Shown in pieces: positions 57,374 to 64,000 of a DNA stretch of 64,000 nt (positions are counted from its first letter, which is position 1; every line of letters begins with the position of its first letter). The translations under genes were made by a program, and so were the position numbers. The notes beneath the pieces were generated by a model. That model was given only the letters and a program-made list of their open reading frames with translations, did no database searches and was not told where the DNA came from. This stretch comes from VRUE01 sp963764365 (GTDB lineage Bacteria; Actinomycetota; Thermoleophilia; Solirubrobacterales; 70-9): positions 248,001 to 312,000 of the forward strand of contig CAVXSI010000002.1 of assembly GCA_963764365.1 (NCBI GenBank), written 5' to 3'.

Positions 57374-57871
57374 ATGCCGTTGGACGGGCTGAGGGCATGG
57401 ATCGGCGAGGTCGAGCGCAAGCTCGGCAAGCGCACCCGCGTCTTCCTGGTGCTCAGCGTGATCGCGATCGGCGGCGCCGGGGCGGCGATCTACCTGGCGA
57501 TCGACGCCCAGGACAACTCGGTCAGCGAAGGCGACGTGCAGGCGCTGCAGCGCGAGCTCGAAGCGCGGATCGGCGGCGGGGCCGAACTGGCCCAGGTCGA
57601 AGCCGAAGTGAGCGCGCTGAAGGCCGAAGTGGAGAAGCTGCAGGGGAGCGGAGGCGGCTCGGGGAAGGGCGGCGGCGCGTCGAGCGGCGGCGGCTCCGGG
57701 TCAGGGTCGAGCGGCTCGGGCTCGGGCGCTTCCAGCGGATCTAACTCGAGCGGCAGCGGCTCGGGCGCGAGCACCGGCACCGTCCCGCAGGCGAACGGCG
57801 GCAACGCCGCCAAACTCGGCGAACTGATCGAAAAAGCCAAAGAAAAAGCGGAAAAGGCCGAAGGCAAGTAG
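57374..57871 (+). CDS. Membrane protein with coiled coil and Ser/Gly-rich linker
   Basis: 165 residues. A short cytoplasmic N-terminus, one membrane helix (VFLVLSVIAIGGAGAAIYLAI), a coiled coil (VQALQRELEARIGGGAELAQVEAEVSALKAEVEKLQG), a Ser/Gly run of about 55 residues, and a Lys/Glu helix at the C-terminus (KLGELIEKAKEKAEKAEGK). TAGGTT lies exactly six bases before the ATG, a clear leaderless start. Function unknown; a cell-envelope spacer or scaffolding role is possible. Confidence 0.72.
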   Translation: MPLDGLRAWIGEVERKLGKRTRVFLVLSVIAIGGAGAAIYLAIDAQDNSVSEGDVQALQRELEARIGGGAELAQVEAEVSALKAEVEKLQGSGGGSGKGGGASSGGGSGSGSSGSGSGASSGSNSSGSGSGASTGTVPQANGGNAAKLGELIEKAKEKAEKAEGK

Positions 57872-57996
57872 GTCCTTGGTCGTGCTGATCGGCACGATCT
57901 CCGCGCACGCCGTCCCCCGTCTCCGTTACATTCGCCGCAATCCACCTCGCGGGCGACGCGAGCCTTGCCGTGGAAGCGGCGACGAAAGGAGTCTCA

Positions 57997-58143
57997 ATGC
58001 CTGAGGGTTACTGCGTCAAAGAGCGCAAGAAGGTCGAGATCAAAGACGCCAAACAGGTGACGATGAAGAACGGTCGTCCCGCCATCCAGGGCTTCTGCCC
58101 CGACTGCGGCACCAAAATCTTCAAGATCGGCAAACTCTCGTAG
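57997..58143 (+). CDS. DUF5679-like small zinc-ribbon protein
   Basis: 48 residues, shorter than most gene-callers' limits. MPEGYCVKERKKVEIKDAKQ then VTMKNGRPAIQGFCPDCGTKIFKIGKLS. The Cys6 and CPDC form a zinc-ribbon-like site. AAAGGAG lies six bases before the ATG. The Lys-rich sequence and 'MKNGRPAIQGFCPDCGTKIFKIG' phrase are typical of DUF5679, a small conserved protein of actinobacteria and related phyla. It is probably a nucleic-acid or ribosome-associated protein; that role is inference. Confidence 0.85.
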   Translation: MPEGYCVKERKKVEIKDAKQVTMKNGRPAIQGFCPDCGTKIFKIGKLS

Positions 58144-58192
58144 GCGTGGGCGGTCGGCGCCGTCCTGGTGCCACGCCGCCGACCCCTCGCCC

Positions 58193-58362
58193 TAGATGGT
58201 TGATTCCAGGACCAGGCACGCCTGGATGACGCGCCTGGCACACTTCGCGGCTCGGCGTCCTCGGGTTTGTCTTTGCCAACCGGCAAAGGCTGCACCCTGC
58301 GTCCTCGATCCGCTTGGCCAGGCGCGCCCCCAGTCACACCTCGCCGTGGAATCGACCATCTA
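58193..58362. repeat. MITE-like element, copy 3
   Basis: TAGATGGTTGATTCCA and its inverse with one mismatch (TGGAATCGACCATCTA) form the ends. The interior has CACACTTCGCGG, CGTCCTCGG and a hairpin CTTTGCC-AACC-GGCAAAG where the other copies have AATAGCGCTGCTATT. Same plan as 38828-38993 but different termini. Confidence 0.65.
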
Positions 58363-58379
58363 ACGTCTCGCGCAAGCGG

Positions 58380-58988
58380 TTACGAGCGCTTGCGGTAGGA
58401 GGCCGTCGGCGGAACCCGCTCGCGGATCTCCGCGACCAGCCGCGCGGCGATCTCGCCCGGCTCCTCGCCGGGCTGCGCCTGGCCTCCGGACGGCTCGAAG
58501 AAGCGGGTTCGCAGCCGCGGGCGGCGGGGAAAGCCGGTCAGGTCGGCGGTTCCCTCGATCGCCACGCAGACCAGCCGCGCCTCGGGCACCTCCAGCGCCA
58601 GCCGGCCGACGCCGCTGCGCGCGCGCAGCACCTCGCCGCGCGAGCGCGTGCCTTCGGGGAAGACGCCGATGCAGGCGCCGCGCCGCAACTCCTCGATCGC
58701 CCGCGCCAGGGCGCCGGCGTCGCCGGCGTTGCGCTCGATCGGGATCTGCCCCATCCCGTTCAGCACCGGGCTCAACCCCTGCACGTCCCAGAGCGTCGAT
58801 TTCGCCAGCGCCCTGATCTGCCGCCGCCCGAGCGCGGCGACACCGACCGCGACCGGGTCCCAGTGGCTGTCGTGGTTGCCGACTATCAGCACCGGCCCGC
58901 TCGCCGGCAGCGCCTCCAGCCCCTCGACCTCGAGCCGTCCCCAGGCAGAGACCACCGGCCGGCTGACGGTCATCGCGACGCGGTACAT
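58380..58988 (-). CDS. plsC: 1-acyl-glycerol-3-phosphate acyltransferase (PlsC family)
   Basis: About 202 residues from ATG 58988 (GGAG nine bases upstream; the in-frame extension to 59249 is low-complexity). Catalytic HX4D motif in GNHDSHWD (39-44), the FPEGTRSRG motif near 113, and an N-terminal helix region. It transfers an acyl chain to lysophosphatidic acid in membrane phospholipid synthesis. It is divergent from the PAS gene. Confidence 0.88.
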   Translation of the reverse strand: MYRVAMTVSRPVVSAWGRLEVEGLEALPASGPVLIVGNHDSHWDPVAVGVAALGRRQIRALAKSTLWDVQGLSPVLNGMGQIPIERNAGDAGALARAIEELRRGACIGVFPEGTRSRGEVLRARSGVGRLALEVPEARLVCVAIEGTADLTGFPRRPRLRTRFFEPSGGQAQPGEEPGEIAARLVAEIRERVPPTASYRKRS

Positions 58989-59187
58989 GCGGGTCGACTC
59001 CTGCAAGGGCGGTGAGTTGTACCCGACGGCCACGGCCGCCGTCGGTGGCGCGGCGCCATCCGTGAGCAAACTCACGCAGCCGGACACGTCCTGGCTCGAA
59101 GGTGGACGCAGGGATGAGCGGCGGGCCGGGCCCGCCAGGCGCTCGGCGTTCCCAGGATCCGAGGAAACTCGTGGCAAACCCGACGAA

Positions 59188-59204
59188 CTAGAGGCCTCTA
59201 GAGT
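59188..59204 (+). promoter_or_regulatory. Palindrome CTAGAGGCCTCTAG overlapping a -10 box
   Basis: Perfect 14-base palindrome at 59188-59201. TAGAGT (59199-59204) overlaps it and lies seven bases before GTG 59212, giving a leaderless start under a possible operator. Confidence 0.45.
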
Positions 59205-59211
59205 GTCAGTC

Positions 59212-59622
59212 GTGTCGCAAAAGCCCCTCGAGCTGATCCTGGCCCGCAATCTGATGTCGGCGCTCTCGACGCCAGCCTTCCTGGTCGACGAGGGCGGCCT
59301 TCTCGTCTTCTACAACGAGGCGGCCGGGATGATGCTGGGCAAGCGATTCGAGGAGCTGGGCACGGTCGGCCCCCAGGAGTGGGGGGCGATGTTCGGCCCC
59401 TTCGACGAGGCGGGCGAGCCGATTCCCTACGACGAGCTGCCGCTGGTCGTCGCCGTGCGCAACGGCCGCCCCGCCCACGCCGAGTTCGAGATCCACTCGG
59501 CCGACGGCGCCCGCCACCGGGTCGAGGCCTCAGCCTTCCCGATCCTCACCCCGCACGGCTCCCGTGGCGGCATCGCCCTCTTCTGGCCGGCGGCGTCGGG
59601 CGACGGGAAGGGCCAGCGGTGA
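59212..59622 (+). CDS. Single PAS-domain protein
   Basis: 136 residues from GTG 59212. PAS fold: LMSALSTPAFLVDEGGLLVFYNEAAGMMLG, then EWGAMFGPFDEAGEPI, and the last strands HRVEASAFPIL and GGIALFWP. There is no output domain. Its stop overlaps the GTG of the metallo-beta-lactamase gene (GTGA, 59619-59622), so the two proteins are translated together and probably act together, the PAS domain perhaps sensing a ligand for the hydrolase. Confidence 0.85.
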   Translation: MSQKPLELILARNLMSALSTPAFLVDEGGLLVFYNEAAGMMLGKRFEELGTVGPQEWGAMFGPFDEAGEPIPYDELPLVVAVRNGRPAHAEFEIHSADGARHRVEASAFPILTPHGSRGGIALFWPAASGDGKGQR

Positions 59623-60500
59623 AGGCCAAGCTCTGGGGCACGCGCGGCTCGGTCCCCTCCCCCGGCCCGGAGACGATCCGCTACGGCGGCAACACCTCGT
59701 GCGTCGGCGTCACCCTCTCCGACGGCTCGCTGCTGGCGCTCGACGCCGGCACCGGCATCCGCAACCTCGGCCTCGCCCTGCCCGAGGAGCCGACACGGCT
59801 GCACATCCTGCTCACCCACCTGCACCTCGACCACATCCAGGGCCTCGTCTTCTTCGCCCCCGCCTTCCGTCCCCAGACCGAGATCGTGATCTGGGGGCCG
59901 GCCTCGCCCGAGGCCTCGCTGCGCGACCGCATCGCCCGCTACATCAGCGCGCCGCTGTCGCCGGTCGAGGTGCGCGAGCTGCCCTGCGACGTCTCCTTCC
60001 GCCACACGCCGGAGAGCGAGTGGGAGATCGGCCCGGCGCGGATCCGCGCCGCCTCGGTCGCCCACCGCGGCCCGACGCTCGGCTACCGGATCGACGACGG
60101 CGCCGACTCGCTCGCCTACATCCCCGACCACGAGCCCGCCCTCGGCGCCGACCTCGAGGCGCTCGACGAGGAATGGATCTCCGGCCTCGGCCTCGCCCGC
60201 GACGCCTCGATGCTGATCCACGACGGCCAGTACTCCGATGCCGAGTACCCTGAGCACATCGGCTGGGGCCACTCCTCGCTCTCCCACTCGCTCGCCTTCG
60301 CCCGCCGCGCCGGCGCCGGGCGCACCGTGCTGTTCCACCACGACCCCCTGCACAGCGACGACCGGCTCGACGCGCTGGGGGTCGAGGCGCGGGAGCGCTG
60401 GACCGCCGGCGGGGGCGACGTCGGGACAATCGAGCTGGGCGCCGAGGGCACCGAGTACGAGGTGCGTACGGCCGCCAAACGTTCGGTCGAGCCGGTCTGA
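59619..60500 (+). CDS. Metallo-beta-lactamase-fold hydrolase
   Basis: 293 residues from the overlapping GTG. VKAKLWGTRGSVPSPGPETIRYGGNTSCV is the start of the cyclic-nucleotide phosphodiesterase-like MBL group. Metal ligands are HLHLDH (67-72), later His in ASVAHRG, Asp in YIPDHEP and the final FHHDP. A hydrolase of phosphodiester or related bonds is likely. It is coupled to a PAS-domain gene, which points to a signalling role. The substrate is unknown. Confidence 0.87.
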   Translation: MKAKLWGTRGSVPSPGPETIRYGGNTSCVGVTLSDGSLLALDAGTGIRNLGLALPEEPTRLHILLTHLHLDHIQGLVFFAPAFRPQTEIVIWGPASPEASLRDRIARYISAPLSPVEVRELPCDVSFRHTPESEWEIGPARIRAASVAHRGPTLGYRIDDGADSLAYIPDHEPALGADLEALDEEWISGLGLARDASMLIHDGQYSDAEYPEHIGWGHSSLSHSLAFARRAGAGRTVLFHHDPLHSDDRLDALGVEARERWTAGGGDVGTIELGAEGTEYEVRTAAKRSVEPV

Positions 60501-60554
60501 CCGAACATTCGTCCCGCATTCGGTACGAATGAAAAGCTTTTCCCGTTCGATCCG

Positions 60555-60659
60555 TTAGCAGTAGACCTTCTCCTCGAAGGGGCTGATCTCGGTGGAGCTG
60601 TGCAGGATCGGCACCGTCAGCAGGTCGCGATAGAGGGGGACCGCGCGGTAGACATTTGA
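60555..60659 (-). pseudogene. Orphan 3' end of a lost gene
   Basis: On the minus strand a coding-like frame reads NVYRAVPLYRDLLTVPILHS, then STEISPFEEKVYC before TAA (60555-60557). No start or upstream domain is present: within 20 bases the frame enters an inverted repeat whose arm GGTAGACATTT begins the readable part. This looks like the surviving tail of a gene otherwise deleted or replaced. The family is not recognised. Confidence 0.35.
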
Positions 60660-60690
60660 ACCGCTATGCGACGCAAATGTCTACCGCGCG
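60642..60690. repeat. 17-bp perfect inverted repeat upstream of MTA phosphorylase gene
   Basis: CGCGCGGTAGACATTTG (60642-60658) and its exact inverse (60674-60690) around a 15-base loop. It lies 24 bases before the GTG at 60714. It could be a terminator for the MBL operon or an insertion scar. Confidence 0.6.
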
Positions 60691-60713
60691 GGTCTGAAGC
60701 TTAGGATCGCGGC

Positions 60714-61391
60714 GTGGGACGCTTGGCGGTGATACTCGGCAGCAGCGCTGTGGGGCCGGGCGGCGGCGAGATCGCGGCGGCGGCCGCGGCCTGCGGCGTC
60801 GCCGTCCTCCAGCGCCACGCCGCTCCCGGCGGCGAGTACCGCCTCCCCCACCTGATCGACCACGCCGCCAACCTGCGCTCGCTGCTCGCGGCGGGCTGCG
60901 ACCGGGCGCTGGCGGTCTGCTCGGTCGGCTCGCTGAAGCCGGAGCTCGGGGTCGGGCAGGTCGCCTGCCCCGACGACTTCATCGCCCTGCAGACGACGGT
61001 CACCAGCTGCGACGACCAGCGCGGCCACGCGATGCCCGGCTTCGACCGTGAGTGGCGCGACCGGGTGCTCGCCGCCTGGGCCGCCGGCGGCGCCGGGCCG
61101 CTGCGCGACGGCGGCGTCTACTGGCAGACCGACGGACCGCGCTTCGAGACGCCGGCGGAGATCCGCCTGATCGCCCCCCACGCGGACCTGGTCGGGATGA
61201 CGCTGGCGAGCGAGTGCGTCGTCGCCGGCGAGCTCGGCCTCCCCTACGCGGCGATCTGCATGGTCGACAACCTGGCGAACGGGATCGCCGCGCAGCCGCT
61301 CTCGACCGCGGAGCTCGAACGCGACCGCGAGGCCAACGCGGCCCGCCTGCGCGACGCCCTGACCGCCGTCCTCCCGGAGCTGTCGCGATGA
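60714..61391 (+). CDS. Methylthioadenosine/purine nucleoside phosphorylase family protein
   Basis: 225 residues from GTG 60714, with TAGGAT six bases upstream (leaderless). PNP/MTAP pattern: LAVILGSSAV, RHAAPGGEYRLPHLIDHAANLRSLLAAGCDRALAVCSVGSL, PDDFIAL, GVYWQTDGPRFETPAEIRLI, ADLVGMTLASECVVAGELGLPYAAICMVDNLANG. It probably phosphorolyses 5'-methylthioadenosine or a similar nucleoside. An amidohydrolase acting on related nucleosides follows in the same direction, so the pair may form a nucleoside-salvage unit. Its TGA is formed at the edge of a palindromic repeat. Confidence 0.87.
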   Translation: MGRLAVILGSSAVGPGGGEIAAAAAACGVAVLQRHAAPGGEYRLPHLIDHAANLRSLLAAGCDRALAVCSVGSLKPELGVGQVACPDDFIALQTTVTSCDDQRGHAMPGFDREWRDRVLAAWAAGGAGPLRDGGVYWQTDGPRFETPAEIRLIAPHADLVGMTLASECVVAGELGLPYAAICMVDNLANGIAAQPLSTAELERDREANAARLRDALTAVLPELSR

Positions 61392-61439
61392 CGCGCCGGG
61401 AGTTAGCCACCATATTGGGCGGTCAAACACCGGCACGTC
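61390..61439. repeat. 50-bp palindromic repeat (PAL family), copy 6
   Basis: GACGCGCCGGGAGTTAGCCA, core CCATATTGGGCGGT, CAAACACCGGCACGTC. Its first two bases complete the TGA stop of the MTA phosphorylase gene, and it ends 13 bases before the amidohydrolase ATG. Confidence 0.85.
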
Positions 61440-61452
61440 CGGGCGGCAGTCG

Positions 61453-62853
61453 ATGAAGGCACTGACGGTTACGGGGGCGCTCGTCGACGGCAGGTCCGTC
61501 AGGGTGCGGTGCGTGGACGGGACGATCGAGGCGATCGGCGCCGATGTCGCCTCCCAGCCGGGCGACGAGACGATCGACGCGGCCGGGGCGCCGCTGGTCC
61601 CGGCGCTGCTCAACGGCCACACGCACGCGGCGATGACGCTGTTCCGCGGCTACGGCGGCGACCTGCCGCTGATGCGCTGGCTGCGGGAGAAAATCTGGCC
61701 GGTCGAGGCGCGGCTCGAGCCCGACGACGTCTACTGGGGGACGCGGCTCGCCTGCGCGGAGATGATCCGCACCGGCACCGCCCGCTTCTGGGACATGTAC
61801 TGGCACCCGCAGGCGACCGCGCGGGCGGTCGAGGACGCCGGCCTGCGGGCCCACGTCGGCGGGCCGCTGTTCGACGCCGAGGGAGGCACGGAGGCGATCA
61901 AGTCGACCGCGCTCGCCGACCTCGCCGGGCTGGCGGACTCCGGCCCGGCGATCGAGCGGTCGCTGGCCCCGCACTCGATATACGCGGTCAGCGAGGGGCT
62001 GCTGCGCTGGACCGCCGAGACCGCGGCCGAGCACGGTGCGGCGATCCACATCCACGTCTCCGAGACCGAGCGGGAGGTCGAGGACTGCCTCGCGGCGCAC
62101 GGCGAGCGGCCGGCCGCCTACCTCGACCGGCTCGGCCTGCTCGGCGCGCGCACGGTGCTCGCCCACGGCGTCTGGCTCGACGAGGCCGAGCTGGAGCTGA
62201 TCGCGGAGCGCGGCGCGACCGTCGTCGCCAACCCGGTCGCCAACCTGAAGCTCGCGGTCGGCGGCGTCCTCCCCTACCCGGCGGCGCGGCGGGCCGGGGT
62301 CGCGGTCGGGCTCGGCACCGACGGCGCCGGCTCCAACGACTCGCTCGACCTGCTCGCCGACCTGAAGACATTCGCGCTGATGCAGCGCCACGTCAGCGGC
62401 GACCCGACCGTGCTGCCGGCGACGGAGGCGCTGGAGATCGCGACCGGGGCGCGGGCGCCGGCGCTGTTCGACCGCGCCGGCGACGGGGGCTCGGCGGGCG
62501 CAGACGGTGGAGTGAGGGCAGGCAGCGCGGGCTCGGCCGCGGGCGGCACCGGTCTGGCCGCGGGCGGAACCGGCTCCGTCGCGGTCGACTCCGGCTCCGT
62601 CGCGGGCGGCGCGGTCCACCGCACCCCCGCGCTCGCCCCCGGCGCCCCCGCCGACTTCCTGCTGCTGCGCCGCGACGCGCCCGAGATCGGGATCGGCGAC
62701 CTCGCCTCCGACCTCGTCTACGCCGCGAGCGGCGCGGTCGTCGACACCACCGTCGTCGCCGGCCGGGTGCTGATGCGCGGCGGCGAGGTCGAGGGCGAGG
62801 CGGAGATCCTCGCCCGCGCCGCCGAGCGCGCCCGCCGCCTCGGCATCGCCTGA
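61453..62853 (+). CDS. Amidohydrolase, MTA/SAH (5'-deoxyadenosine) deaminase-like
   Basis: 466 residues. Metal-dependent amidohydrolase: NGHTHAAMTLFRGYGGDLPLMRWL (HxH site), IHIHVSETEREVEDCL, TVLAHGVWL, and GTDGAGSNDSLDLLADLKTFALM with the catalytic Asp. These are the words of MTA/S-adenosylhomocysteine deaminases, in keeping with the MTA phosphorylase-like gene upstream. The C-terminal part carries an in-frame low-complexity insert (SAAGGTGLAAGGTGSVAV-type words, about 62,480-62,625), absent from the usual family. Confidence 0.88.
   Translation: MKALTVTGALVDGRSVRVRCVDGTIEAIGADVASQPGDETIDAAGAPLVPALLNGHTHAAMTLFRGYGGDLPLMRWLREKIWPVEARLEPDDVYWGTRLACAEMIRTGTARFWDMYWHPQATARAVEDAGLRAHVGGPLFDAEGGTEAIKSTALADLAGLADSGPAIERSLAPHSIYAVSEGLLRWTAETAAEHGAAIHIHVSETEREVEDCLAAHGERPAAYLDRLGLLGARTVLAHGVWLDEAELELIAERGATVVANPVANLKLAVGGVLPYPAARRAGVAVGLGTDGAGSNDSLDLLADLKTFALMQRHVSGDPTVLPATEALEIATGARAPALFDRAGDGGSAGADGGVRAGSAGSAAGGTGLAAGGTGSVAVDSGSVAGGAVHRTPALAPGAPADFLLLRRDAPEIGIGDLASDLVYAASGAVVDTTVVAGRVLMRGGEVEGEAEILARAAERARRLGIA
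62480..62622. repeat. In-frame low-complexity repeat insert in the amidohydrolase gene
   Basis: Imperfect units GCGGGCGGCACCGGTCTGGC / GCGGGCGGAACCGGCTCCGTC encode AAGGTG-L/S words just before the HRTPALAPGAPADFLLL end of the enzyme. Confidence 0.75.
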
Positions 62854-62878
62854 GCCCTCGATTTGCAAGGCTGGCCCC

Positions 62879-62929
62879 GACGTGCCGTGACTTAGACCCC
62901 CTATATGGGCAGCTAACTCACGGCACGTC
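62879..62929. repeat. 50-bp palindromic repeat (PAL family), copy 7
   Basis: GACGTGCCGTGACTTAGACC, core CCCTATATGGGCAGC, TAACTCACGGCACGTC. It lies between the amidohydrolase stop and the permease ATG, eight bases upstream of the latter. Confidence 0.9.
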
Positions 62930-62937
62930 CCACGCGC

Positions 62938-64000
62938 ATGGACATTCTGGGGACAATCGGCGAAGGGTTCGAACAGTCGCTCCTGATGGCCTACCAGGTC
63001 TGGTGGGCGCTGGTGCTCGGGTTCGCGATCTCCGGCATCGTCCAGGCCTGGGTGCCGAGCGAGCGGATCGAGGCCAGCCTCTCCGGCCGCGGCCCGAAGC
63101 CGGTGGCGCTGGCGACTGCGCTCGGCGCCGCCTCCTCGTCCTGCTCCTACGCGGCGATCTCGATCGCCAAGTCGCTGCTCCAGAAAGGCGCCTCGGCGAC
63201 CACCGCGCTCGCCTTCCAGTTCGCCTCGACCAACCTCGTCTGGGAGCTCGGCCTGGTTCTCTGGGTGCTGATCGGCTGGCAGTTCGCGCTCGCCGAGTAC
63301 GTCGGCGGGGTGATCCTGATCGTCTTGATGGCGCTGCTGCTGCGCTTCTTCGTCTCGCCGCGCTTGGAGACGCAGGCGCGCGAGCACGCCCAGCAGGCCC
63401 AGGAAGAGCACGTGCACGACCATGGCTCGCACGGCGGCGGCGGCGAGGAGCCGCAAACGCTGGGGCGGAAACTGACCTCGGCCGAGGCCTGGACGGGCGT
63501 CGCCGTCAACTTCCGCGCCGACTGGACGATGCTGTGGAAGGAGATCACGATCGGCTTCCTGCTCGCCGGCTTCATCGGCCTGCTCGGCAACGACTTCTTC
63601 AACTTCCTCTTCATCACCGACGCGCCGCCGCTCGTGCGGACGATCGAGAACGTCCTCGTCGGGCCGCTGATCGCGATCCTCAGCTTCGTCTGCTCGATCG
63701 GCAACGTGCCGCTCGCGGCCGTCCTCTGGTCGGGCGGGATCGGCTTCGCCGGGGTGCTCGCCTTCATCTTCGCCGACCTGATCGTGCTGACGATCGTCGC
63801 CGCCTACCGCAAGTTCTACGGGACCGCCTTCGCGCTGCGGATCAGCGCGCTGATGTTCGTGACGATGGTGATCGCGGCGCTGATCGTCGACGGCCTGTTC
63901 AGCGTCCTCGGGCTGGTCCCGACCGGCCCGCGGCCGACCCGCGCCGACGTCTTCGGCTCGGTCCAAGTCGACTACAAGCTGTTCCTCAACATCTTCGGCC
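62938..64000 (+). CDS. ArsP/YraQ-family permease (DUF318), 3' end beyond the window
   Basis: ATG 62938, open to the window edge (354 codons seen). About eight membrane helices. N-terminal VWWALVLGFAISGIVQAWVP; LATALGAASSSCSYAAISIAKSLLQKGAS with the paired Cys region of the family; a His-rich cytoplasmic loop (HVHDHGSHGGGGEE); then CSIGNVPLAAVLWSGGIGFAGVLAFIFADLI, the second conserved motif. Relatives export organoarsenicals or other metal-linked compounds; the His-rich loop suggests metal binding. It is preceded by a palindromic repeat. The substrate is inferred only. Confidence 0.87.
   Translation, partial: MDILGTIGEGFEQSLLMAYQVWWALVLGFAISGIVQAWVPSERIEASLSGRGPKPVALATALGAASSSCSYAAISIAKSLLQKGASATTALAFQFASTNLVWELGLVLWVLIGWQFALAEYVGGVILIVLMALLLRFFVSPRLETQAREHAQQAQEEHVHDHGSHGGGGEEPQTLGRKLTSAEAWTGVAVNFRADWTMLWKEITIGFLLAGFIGLLGNDFFNFLFITDAPPLVRTIENVLVGPLIAILSFVCSIGNVPLAAVLWSGGIGFAGVLAFIFADLIVLTIVAAYRKFYGTAFALRISALMFVTMVIAALIVDGLFSVLGLVPTGPRPTRADVFGSVQVDYKLFLNIFG

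Noticed and set aside
61423..63966. 847-codon minus-strand open frame over the amidohydrolase and permease
   Set aside because: Antisense shadow in very high GC DNA. The plus strand encodes clear amidohydrolase and permease motifs, and the minus translation is low-complexity Arg/Asp-rich.
1..64000. tRNA or rRNA genes, riboswitches, origins, integrase attachment sites
   Set aside because: I looked for cloverleaf arms with CCA-proximal patterns, conserved rRNA stretches and known aptamer cores, and saw none I could support by eye.

Overview
The window is very GC-rich and densely coded. It looks like a chromosomal contig of a Thermoleophilia/Solirubrobacterales-type actinobacterium. This inference rests on type IV pilus ATPases (PilB, PilT), ergothioneine enzymes (EgtB/EgtD), luciferase-like (LLM) oxidoreductases, a split PntAA/PntAB/PntB transhydrogenase, a DUF5679 zinc ribbon, class II FBPase GlpX, and large secreted beta-propeller proteins carrying the 'CRAYEMVSPVDK' type motif. 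No rRNA, tRNA, CRISPR array, phage or transposase gene was recognised.

Layout. 0-4.2 kb (minus): a type IV pilus operon (PilX-like prepilin, anchored thioredoxin-like protein, PilB, and the first 29 codons of a PilT). 4.3-7.5 kb (plus): three tandem paralogues combining a winged-helix-like and an SCP2-like domain; two have a short upstream ORF overlapping the main gene. 7.5-9.6 kb: YihY and the primary sigma factor, the latter with a terminator-like hairpin in its leader. 9.6-16.6 kb: small coiled-coil proteins, a membrane protein, a secreted protein, a nitrilase-fold enzyme next to a wHTH+TPR regulator (frameshifted), and a lipoprotein. 16.7-30.2 kb: mostly exported proteins, several interrupted by apparent frameshifts. 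30.2-35.7 kb: a duplicated block of XRE regulators, a methyltransferase relic and an intact paralogue, an AAA/DUF234 ATPase and PilT. 35.8-64 kb: mainly metabolism (GlpX, LLM oxidoreductases, EgtBD, PntAB, CtpE-like P-type ATPase, thioesterase/crotonase/thiolase, PAS+MBL pair, MTA phosphorylase + amidohydrolase, ArsP/YraQ-like permease), with an orphan HipA and an AbiEi/DUF559 protein.

Two themes stand out. First, from 36.9 kb onward the intergenic spaces hold at least three families of palindromic repeats (about 50, 165 and 170 bp). Several abut or form stop codons, and one pair supplies the start and stop of the AbiEi/DUF559 gene. Second, many genes have a TANNNT-like box 6-9 nt upstream of the start codon, implying widespread leaderless transcription. 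In addition, EgtB, the P-type ATPase and the amidohydrolase carry in-frame low-complexity repeat insertions.

All calls come from reading the sequence. No homology search was possible, so family names rest on motifs and architecture.
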